Notes under the pieces: generated by a model | Seen by the model: only the letters and a program-made list of their open reading frames with translations | The model's database searches: none | What the model was told of the DNA's origin: nothing | Shown: positions 56,226 to 64,000 of the stretch, in pieces | Position numbering within the stretch: position 1 is the stretch's first letter | How the letters are laid out: every line of letters starts with the position of its first letter | Translations under genes and position numbers: made by a program | Source: Prorocentrum cordatum | Lineage: Eukaryota > Sar > Dinophyceae > Prorocentrales > Prorocentraceae | Reading direction: 5' to 3' | DNA length: 64,000 bases | NCBI GenBank assembly: GCA_963575745.1 | Contig: CAUYUJ010018467.1 | Coordinates: forward strand, 103,501-167,500

Positions 56226-57910
56226 CCCCCCCTTTCGTCCGGCCCGAGATCTGGGCCTCCTCCGCCCGAGGGTGCTCCTCCCCTCCGCCCGGCGCCTGGG
56301 CTGCAGGGCCCTCCTCAGGTCCCTCGACGCGGCCGAGCTGGCCGTCGGCGCCGCGGCGGGCGCCGCGGCGGGCGCCCCGCCCTGCGACGCGCCTGGCGGG
56401 GAGGGCACGGGGCGAGGAGGGATCGGGGCGGGGGCGCCCCTCGGGGAGGGAGGAGCGAGGAACGCCCCTGCGGGCTTCTCCACGTTCCGCCTCTCGTTGC
56501 CCTTCCTCCTTCCAGTTCCGTTTGGGCGCACGCTGCTCGTACATGCATGTTGTTCTCACCGATGTGCTTTCCACCTTTTCAGCACGAGCGTTTCTAGGCG
56601 GAGATCGTTCCATCATCGTCAGAGTCACACAGGAAGGGAAGAGGAACGAGGCAGAAAAGCGCGTCAAAGATGCCCGAGCGCACTCCGCCTATATACGCTA
56701 GCCGTCTGCAGCGCCGCAGGCGTGATCTGAATCGACCGCGGCACGCACACGTCCAGAGACACAACATGTTCCAAAACTCTCCTCGGAGGCCCAGGTTGAA
56801 CTGACCCACGTCCAAATTAATGCTTACCGGGGTTCGGGGGCTTAGCCCGACTACGCGCAGTCAGGTTCCAAGGGGCATCGGCCGCTACCTAGGCGGCTCA
56901 GGGGGACGAGGAGGACGAGGGGGAGGCAGATGGAAAAGGAGGAGGAAAGGTATGGTTAGATTGGGACCGCCGCGAGTGGAAGCGGCTCGAAAGTCTGGCG
57001 TTGGATGGGGGGGGGCGCCCGTCAAGCGGGACCTCTTGCCCAATCACATGCTGGATCGAAACTATGCGGCCGTACCCTCTGAGAGACCTCGCGAAAATCG
57101 AGACCTCAGCAAACTCCCCAATCGCACGCAGCTGACCGTGCTCAGAGAGAAGGGCTTGGCTTGTGGCGGCAGTGCAATCAGCATGTTGAGTCGTCGTGCG
57201 GGCTGCAATCGGTGCAGCTACTGCAGTCAAACAGTTTTCAGCTTTTGCAGGGGCCTGAGGGAAGTCACCAGCAACCGCTCAACATATATTCGCGAACGTG
57301 GTCGAGAAGGGCACCAGAAAAAGCCGCACGCAGAAGACACTGAAGGATGGACATCGTGCGGCTGTCGTCGACTGCCATGTGAAAGCTAGACGACATACAT
57401 GGCTGCATTCTCGGCCTCTCACAAAAGGTGGCCTGCCCGTTACGGCCAACTACCTGGCCGCGAGATCAGGACGCACGGGGGCGACATCATCAGGCCCATT
57501 GAGCGCTCATCGTTCAAGGGAGCCGTTCCCTCAGTGAAGAGAGGTGCTCGTAGGGACTTGTGCAGGAGGCATGGGACGGGACGGGGGGGATACAGCAATA
57601 TCGATGGTGTAGATTAGGTTGATGCTGGACTCCAGATCGTCCACTTTACCCGCTCAAATCGTATCCCGCTGCTTCTCGTCCTCCTCCCCCCTCTCCACTC
57701 CACTCCAACTCCCCGTCCCCCTCCCGGGGCTAGGCGCTCTCTTGAGCCTATTCCCCAGGCGATCTTCGGTCGCATGCCAGCTTGAGCCTGGCCGCTGCCG
57801 TCAGCTCTTGTTCGAGCCCGGGGTTCAGCAGACAATGCCCTCTGTTTCTCCTCCCCTCGAACAAGACAGCTGCGTACAACCATACACTTCCTGAGGTCCG
57901 CTCGTCTTCC
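56226..57910. other. No recognisable gene
   Basis: Several frames of 150-200 codons are open but show no domain. The plus-strand frame 56820-57389 contains Cys-rich text (GCNRCSYCSQTVFSFC) that does not match a zinc finger pattern I know. Confidence 0.4.
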
Positions 57911-57914
57911 TTGG

Positions 57915-58130
57915 ATCGGCCCTGGGCCCCCTCCCTGGAACGCTCCAGCGCCGCACAGACGGCGCCCAACGCGGATCCAAGAAGTCCGCACGAACGTCCG
58001 GAAATAAATGTTTGCGCGGAACTGTTCTTTCTCACCGCGGGAGGAGAGGGAGGAGTAGAGGGACGCCGGAGTCGCCGCACAGCTGGCGCCCAGCGCTGAT
58101 CCAAGAAATCCGCGCGAACCTCCAAGCATG
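57915..58130 (+). repeat. Two right-half copies of the 27758-type element
   Basis: GGCGCCCAACGCGGATCCAA (57962) and GGCGCCCAGCGCTGATCCAA (58085) are each followed by GAANTCCGCNCGAAC. The first continues into AAATAAATGTTTGCG and TTCTTTCTC, like the right end at 27898-27935. Confidence 0.6.
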
Positions 58131-58189
58131 TATGACCGACAACGCTTCTCCCTAGACCTCTCCCGGGGTGCGTTCTGATCAGATGACCG

Positions 58190-58285
58190 CGGCGAATCCA
58201 ACCGTGGCGACGAGGGCCTCCCAGGATAGGCCCAGAAGGCAAAATCAAGGCAGAGGTACCGGTATCGGTACCGCTTCCACCTCTG
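58190..58285 (-). repeat. Dispersed relative of the dehydrogenase intron
   Basis: On the minus strand this stretch reads GGTACC, TCTGCC, TTGATTTTGCC, then CCTGGGAGGCCCTCGTCGCC and GATTCGCCGCGG. That matches the order in 29800-29880. Tandem GGTACCGATACCGGTACC palindromes lie at its edge. Confidence 0.6.
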
Positions 58286-58719
58286 ACTGACATTCTCCTC
58301 CTTCTTCCAAAGTCTCTCAAACTCTTCGGTTGGCCCCCTCCTTTCCTCCGCCCGCAGCCTAGGCTCGCGCGCAGGAGCGCGCCACGACCACCCGCGTCCG
58401 CCCTTGGTGGCGCGGTCCTATCGGAAGCGGGTGGCGCGGGCCCATCGGAAGGGCTCCAATGTAAAACGACGGGAATAGGGAATAGGAGGCAGAGGTCCAA
58501 TCCTTCTTGGAGTCGGCTGGGAGTCTGAGCTTGTTGGCCTCGAAAAAACTATGAGGAGGGGGGGGCGCAAGCAAATCCGCAAAAGATCGGTCCCGGGACC
58601 CCCTCCCTTCTTCTCACCCCAAATTCGCTTCTGTCGGTCCTGGGGCCGACACTGGCCCACAGAGCCCGGAAACGAGAAAACAATGCCAGCCTGCGTGTAC
58701 CCCAGTAGGTTTCTAGCAA
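58286..58719. other. No recognisable gene
   Basis: Mixed-composition DNA with short frames only. Confidence 0.4.
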
Positions 58720-59720
58720 GCGATGTTGTGCAAGCCAAGCAAAGGTCGACGTTGTACAATCCAATATGGCAATCCGATGTTGTGCTAGCTATGTGGTGCA
58801 GGGTAGGGTTTTGCACGGATGTTGACATGCGCGCGCGGCCGTCGCGCGCGAGTGGCCTGCATGGTATTATTTGAAGGGGACGTGCCCGCCCCCAGCACGC
58901 GCGCAAGAGCGTTAGAATGACTTCGGCATGCGCGCGTGAGAAGCCCGTTTAGTATAATTTGATGAAAACGTTGAACCGATTGCTTTCGCTAGGATTCGCA
59001 AGGGCGCACGCGCAGACCTCTTTTCGAACACTGATCACAAATATCTGTATATGTATGTTTATATATATATATATATGTGTGTATGCATGGTTATACATGT
59101 TTCAGGACACAAGCCGTACGAAACCGAAGGTGTGTGAAGGATTTCGGCATGCGCGCGCGACGACGCGCGCGTGTGTGTGAATTTCGTTCTAACTTGTGCA
59201 AGGGAATCTTGGAAACTGATGAATTTGAATAAACGAATGTGCGCGCATAAGATGCTTTGCAAAGGATGGCAAGGGGGGGGTCGAGCCGTTCGAACCTGAC
59301 CTGGCTTGGCGGGTACCGGTTCATATGTAGGATGGGCGATGGGGCAGACTCATATGTAATATGTTGTGCACTGTGTGAAGTGTGCAATCTACGTTGTGCA
59401 ACCCATTCGTTAAATCTATACGATTCCAACTATGGTTTGTAAGCTATGCGGTAAAAAGTATGAGGTACAATCTTTGCGGTGCAATGTTGGTGGTGCAATC
59501 AATGCTGTGCAATCGATGATGTGCAATCCAGGTCGGCGACGAGGCGGCGACGGGGCGGCGACGGCGGTCACATAGCCACCATACCGAAGACACGGTCCAG
59601 ACGACGGGCTGCGACAGGGTGGCGACGGCGGCCACATAGCCGGTAGACCGAAGACACGGTCCAGCTCCTTGGAGCAGAAGTAAGAGCTCCTAAATTCTTG
59701 CACTATTTGGGAAACCTTCT
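58720..59720 (+). repeat. Composite dispersed repeat, copy 3
   Basis: It contains the TGTGGTGCA and TGTGCAATC array parts (58725-58805 and 59345-59525), GCATGCGCGCGCGACGACGC (59148), GGCGGCGACGG units (59530-59640) and an ending TTGCACTATTTGGGAAA. A (TA)n run lies at 59057-59076. Confidence 0.7.
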
Positions 59721-60100
59721 CGAACCTAGAGCCTCGAGCTTCGCCCCCCCCCTTCCTGCTGCCCGGAACCAATGCTGGGCCACCTCGGACCCCCAACCGG
59801 CTCCAAGGACCAACCCTCCCTCCTCCTCCTGGGCTAACGACGCCCGCCTTGCCGACGGCCGCCGCCGGGCGCCTGCCTGCCGATGAGCGCCCCGATTCGC
59901 TGGACGCGCTGGCGGGGGCGGGCTCTCTCGCGCACCAGCAGCGGAGGAGAACCATCACAGTCTGTCCATGGCAACCAATACGCCGTAAAAGACGTGTGAT
60001 ACTCCACCACCGCACGTCCTTCAGGCCAACACGCTTCTTTTGATGACAACGCTTAATCGCAAAAACGTGTGATCCTCCATCCCAAGGGGAGCGGAGGCAG
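59721..60100. other. No recognisable gene
   Basis: Short frames only, with no repeat partner recognised. Confidence 0.4.
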
Positions 60101-60700
60101 ATGCAGCAGGATGGTGAGGCAGCAGGATGACGACGATGAGGGGAGTGGGGAGAGGGGGGGCGAGGCAACATGAAGATGAGGATAACAATGGTGATGGGGT
60201 GGGGAGGGGGATGAGGAAGATGAGGACGAAGAGGAGGAGGAGAAGGAGGAGGAGGACGCGGAGGAGGAAGAGGAGGAAGAGGAGGAGAAGGGGAGGGAGA
60301 TGACCAGAAGGAGCAGCAGCAGGAGGGGGCGTGGGAGGGGGGAGGGATGCCGTGGGAGAGCGGGGGAGGGGGGAGGGGTGGGGGGGTTGGGAAAGGAGAA
60401 GGGGAGGGTGGGAAAAGGGAGGAGGGGGGGAGGAGGGGGGAGAATGGGGGGGGGTGATGGGGCAGCAGAGGGGGAGGGGGAGAGAGGGGGAGCTCAGGCG
60501 AAAGCAAGTGGGGGGAGCGAGGAGTGAGGATGAAGGGCGGAGGAGGGCGGGCGGGGGGGGGGGCGGTAGAGGGGACGAGGAATGGGGAAGAGGGGCTGGG
60601 AAAAGGAAGGGGGCTGGGACCACTGGCAGGGAGGGCGAATAGGAAAGGCGAGAAGGGAGAATGGAGGAGGATAAGGGCGGCGGAGGCGGGAGTGGCAGTC
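60100..60700 (+). repeat. Degenerate (GGA)n/(GGGGGA)n purine tract
   Basis: About 600 bp of the plus strand are purine-rich with GGAGGA and GGGGGAGG runs. Long frames (poly-Gly/Arg, poly-Pro/Ser) are repeat translations. Confidence 0.88.
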
Positions 60701-61262
60701 GCAAAGGTCTGTTCCATTGCAGTATGCGTTGTGGCAGTCGGTTGTGACACGCACGTGTGCGCCCGCTAGTGTTTTGCATCGTTTGCAAAGAGGGGCCCCT
60801 TCAGTCATAAAAAACTACAAACGAACAGGTTCGAACCTCTCTGTTTCATGTCAGGCTCGCTCTGGTTCTTGATTTCGTGCGAAGGGACTTCCTGAGCTCC
60901 AAGGAAGTGCTAACCCTTCTGTGGCAACTCGTTGTGCTCCTGTTGTTCGTCTCCTTGTCCTCCAGCTCTTTCTCCTGCTCACCCTCGCTTCCCAAACCTC
61001 TTCGGAGGTCGGAAACGGGTGTGGCATAAAGGGGTATGGTATAATCGTGGAAATGGCGATGCGATCTGCGACAGATAACATCGCCAGACCCCCCTTTACA
61101 TACAATAAGCACCACACCCCTTGACACACTACCCCTTTCCTACCTCCAAACCTCCGATGCTCTGGACCATATCCTGGGGGCCGGTCTTTCGCCCCGTATT
61201 GTTTTTCGATGGCCCTGGTGCCCGGCGGCGATCCAAGAACAAACACCGCCGCCTTCACTGTA
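60701..61262. other. No recognisable gene
   Basis: Mixed composition. A sequence GGCGATCCAAGAACAAACACC near 61228 weakly resembles the GATCCAAGAA part of the 27758-type element. Confidence 0.4.
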
Positions 61263-61410
61263 GGTCGAGCGTGTCCCCCATCCAGGCGGGTTGTGGACGA
61301 AAAACAAATACACAAAACTATGAGAATATTGCAACATGGTCAGACAAGCGTCCCCACACTATTGCTTTGATTATCTTTTAAAATTCGTCCTGTAGAAGGA
61401 CGTGCCCGAT
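61263..61410 (+). mobile_element. ~150-bp inverted-repeat element, copy 1
   Basis: The left end GGTCGAGCGTGTCCCCCATC and the right end CTGTAGAAGGACGTGCCCGAT are inverted relatives. The interior is AT-rich. It is collinear with the copies at 62368 and 63203. Confidence 0.75.
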
Positions 61411-62367
61411 TTAACCTGAACTTTTGAATGCGCTGGAGGTCTGCGCTAACAAAGGCAACATTGTGAAAAACACCACCAGAGCCCCAGACCCCATCTCGCT
61501 GCGGAATCTTGAACTCTGGATCGAAGCAAAGCAAACACGCACAGCTCGAGAACATTGCGAAGCTCTCAGGAATACGCTAGAGGTTTGGTTTGGGCGCCCT
61601 CACTGGGTGCGGACAGGTCCAAAACCGACCGCCAGCCGCTGTTGGGCAGGCGGCCTCCAGTCTCAAATGGACAAGGTCTGCGGCGACACCGAAAACGAGT
61701 CCTATTCTAATTGGACAAAGAATGCTGTCGGTCTGAAACTCATTTTGTATTTACTCACGATAGCGCCCGTGACTGGCCCTGACCCCTCCCCCCTCCTCCG
61801 TGGTCACCCCGCGATTCGCGCAGGCGCCGTGTGGGAATTAAAGCATGTCCGAGCATTCCCAGACGGCGTCGGCGCGAATCGTGATGTGACCGGCCCCCTC
61901 CTCGTCTTCCCCTCTCCCAGTCACGCCCGTTATCGCCAGAAGATCAAACACAGTATCCTTCGTACCCTTTCTGTCCGTCCGTGCCCACGTCGATCGTACC
62001 GATCTGGCTCCTCCTTCCACTGGAGGAGGGCCGCCGGGGGGCGGCCCGAGACCCCACCCGCGCCGCGTGGCCTGGAGGAGCTCCTCCAGCTGCGCCGCGG
62101 GCACGGCGACGTGCTCCTATTTGGGTGACCCAAAAGGGCGTCCAGCTGAGAGGGAGTGGTGCAATAGATTTGGGGCCATTGTATTGCAGATGTTAGCGCC
62201 AGAGAACTGTACTGCATTGTATTGCAAGTGGTGCGCTGCACGCGAAAATACAGCAATGCATTTGCGCCCCGGAATGCACTGCACGCCCCAAATTGATCGC
62301 AGCCCCGCACATTTATTGCACCAGATCTATTGCACCACCCCCTTGTCGCTGGACACCCTTTTGGTTT
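61411..62367. other. Unassigned DNA between element copies
   Basis: Around 62155-62340 the motif TATTGCA/TGCA recurs irregularly (GTATTGCAGATG, GTATTGCAAGTG, TTATTGCACCAG, CTATTGCACCACC). No gene was recognised. Confidence 0.4.
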
Positions 62368-62520
62368 GGTCGGGCATGTCCCCCAACAGGCGGATTTGGA
62401 ACGAAAGATCAACAATAATGTCAAACATTCAAAAAAATGTAAAAATAATTGAAACATCGTCCCCTGACTATTCTTTGACGTTTTTTTTGAATCTGCCTTG
62501 TGTAGAAGCACACGCCCGAC
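62368..62520 (+). mobile_element. ~150-bp inverted-repeat element, copy 2
   Basis: Ends are GGTCGGGCATGTCCCCCAAC and GTGTAGAAGCACACGCCCGAC. The interior contains AACGAAAGATCAACAATAA and ATCGTCCCCTGACTATTC, shared in order with the other copies. Confidence 0.78.
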
Positions 62521-62805
62521 TTATCCTTTCGGGTCAACCCTATCCTGGGCTCCCCACGCCGAGGGGCTCTGGTGGCCGCTCCTGGAAGGCCTCCTCGTCG
62601 AGCCGGCGGTCTGCGTGCACCTGGCGGCCCAGACCCCCGACGTCATGATTCTTTCATTGCGTCGACCCCTGGAGGTATCGACCCATTCCCCAAGACCGGT
62701 TTTGCATCCTGCATCGTCTTTTGACGGCCTCGAGGGCCGGTAAGGGCCCCGGCCGAAAATTAGGAAAAACCTCTGGTCATGATTTTGTCATTGCCCGAGG
62801 GGGTC
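62521..62805. other. Possible short exon, not called
   Basis: A plus-strand frame (LLEGLLVEPAVCVHLAAQTP, then DVMILSLRRPLEV) follows element copy 2 directly and looks protein-like. It ends at 62743 and has no recognisable family. Confidence 0.3.
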
Positions 62806-62811
62806 CGGGGG

Positions 62812-63065
62812 GGAGAAGGAGGAGGAGGAGGAGGAGGAGGAGGAGGAGGAGGAGGAGGACGAGGGGGAGGAGGAGGGGAGGAGCAGGGGGAGGAGGAGAG
62901 GAGGAGGAGGAGGAGGGGAGGAGGAGGAGGAGGAGGGGAGGAGGAGGAGGAGGAGGAGAGGGGGAGGAGAGAAGGGAGGAGGAGGAGGAGGAGGGGGAGG
63001 AGGAGAAGGAGGAGGAGGAGGAGGAGGAGGAGAAGGAGGAGGAGGAGGAGGAGGGGGAGGAGGGC
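62812..63065 (+). repeat. (GGA)n microsatellite
   Basis: About 250 bp of GGA units with GGGGA and GAA interruptions. Confidence 0.95.
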
Positions 63066-63202
63066 GTCGAGGTTTTTGAAGTCCTCGGGCGTTCTCTCGG
63101 GCGGGTCTCGGCGGCCATCGCGGCGCCTCTCGCCGAGACTGCTCCAAGGGGGGGGGGCCGGGTCGTCCCGAGCGGTCGCATGAGACCCGACTGCCAGCTT
63201 TA

Positions 63203-63352
63203 GGTCGGGCATGTCCTCCTGCAGGGCGATTTGGGACGAAGCATAAAAATAGTCCAACAAAAATTCAACACATATCCAAACAAATAAGAATCGTCCCCAG
63301 ACTAGTTTTTGACTATTGTGGAGTATTCCTCCTGTAGAGGGACAGGCCCGAC
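63203..63352 (+). mobile_element. ~150-bp inverted-repeat element, copy 3
   Basis: Ends are GGTCGGGCATGTCCTCCTGC and CTGTAGAGGGACAGGCCCGAC, an inverted pair of about 22 bp with five mismatches. No target-site duplication was clear. Confidence 0.78.
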
Positions 63353-63674
63353 TCAAGCCAACCTTTCATGGATGATCTTATGCAACATGCGGTGGCCCTC
63401 CTCCCCTCCGAACATGTATTATGATGGAGCTCCTCCTTCGAAGGAATCTGGAAGTCGGATTGGCTTGCCTTTCAGGCCAGACGAAAGCCCAGACCCGGTT
63501 GCGTCGTGCGAGATAGCACGGCGGGAGCATTTCGCTATGTTTGGCATCTGGAGCCCTTGAGGGGCCTCGGGGCTGTCAAAAGAGACTCAGTATGAACAAC
63601 TGGTCTCCGGGAAGAAATCCAGACCTCCTGGGGCTCACGACATGGGAAGACACACGACGCCACGCGCCTGCAAA
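63353..63674. other. No recognisable gene
   Basis: Unique-looking DNA with short frames only. Confidence 0.4.
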
Positions 63675-63760
63675 AGGGGGGTTAGCGAGTAGGCTCACGT
63701 AGCTGGCTTTCGCAGCGCCTTCGGGCACCGGAGGCGCCAGCATGTCTAAGAAAGCACATG
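63675..63760 (+). repeat. Palindrome-rich foldback element, copy 4 (left part)
   Basis: AAAAGGGGGGTTAGCGAGTA, GGCTCACGTAGCTGGCTTTC and GCACCGGAGGCGCC follow the order of the copies at 18145 and 56083. The right end is not preserved. Confidence 0.6.
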
Positions 63761-64000
63761 ACTTGCTTGGCCATCTGGCCTCTATCGGTGATCATTGAGC
63801 GATTGAGGGTCGATGCATCCTCCCCTTGGCCTATCCCCACATTTATCCTCCTCGTCTGGCTTTCGGGACGACCCAGGTACTCCCCGGAACGCTCTCGGCG
63901 GGGCGCAGCTGCTGGAATGCATTCCGAGGCTGGACAGCCGCCGAAGACACACAAAAACACGCGCGAAAACCTCAAGCCTCGAACTCCCGGAGGTCTGGAC

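Noticed and set aside
56820-57389. Cys-rich zinc finger protein
   Set aside because: The Cys spacing does not match a known finger, and the N-terminal half is low-complexity.
62721-63203. Glu/Arg-rich protein on the plus strand
   Set aside because: It is mostly (GGA)n translation; the short non-repeat tail has no recognisable family.

Overview
The window looks like nuclear DNA from a large-genome, high-GC dinoflagellate, possibly a Prorocentrum-like species. The reasoning is: very low gene density, large trinucleotide and dinucleotide microsatellites, layered tandem and foldback repeats, decayed retroelements whose domains match families abundant in dinoflagellates, and one gene interrupted by a short intron that is itself a member of a dispersed repeat. 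There is no bacterial gene organisation and no CRISPR, rRNA or tRNA gene that I could recognise. The species assignment is inference.

Layout. 1-5475 (minus): a decayed non-LTR retrotransposon (LINE), running from a Gln-rich coiled-coil ORF1 through RNase H-like and endonuclease domains to the start of a reverse transcriptase cut by the window edge. 6122-16339 (minus): a ~10.2 kb tyrosine-recombinase (YR) retrotransposon with gag, RT, RNase H and YR domains. Its terminal repeats are arranged as A1 - ORFs - B1 A2 B2, the split-direct-repeat plan of Ngaro/PAT-like elements, and it sits inside a (GGA)n microsatellite. Between its RNase H and YR parts lies a long disordered segment holding a J-domain-like module with an HPD motif. 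16340-28560: repeat-rich DNA with minisatellites, foldback elements and ~370-bp tandem units. 28696-30015 (minus): the only confident cellular gene, a 3-hydroxyisobutyrate dehydrogenase-family enzyme with a likely mitochondrial presequence and one putative intron. 30085-39100: a 168-bp duplication, a ~490-bp GT array, a ~53-bp satellite, foldback elements and a large (TCC)/(ATC) array. 39400-54300: a possible RNase H relic, a tandem plus dispersed segmental duplication (X-Y-X' and Y') and two blocks of a ~90-bp satellite. 54300-64000: more microsatellites, foldback elements, a third copy of a composite repeat, and three copies of a ~150-bp element with terminal inverted repeats.

Apart from the dehydrogenase, the window is mainly an archive of mobile and satellite DNA. 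The LINE and YR element show in-frame stops and frame changes, several at homopolymer runs, so they are either dead copies or partly affected by assembly errors. No promoter, TATA box, polyadenylation signal or complete spliced-leader relic could be identified.
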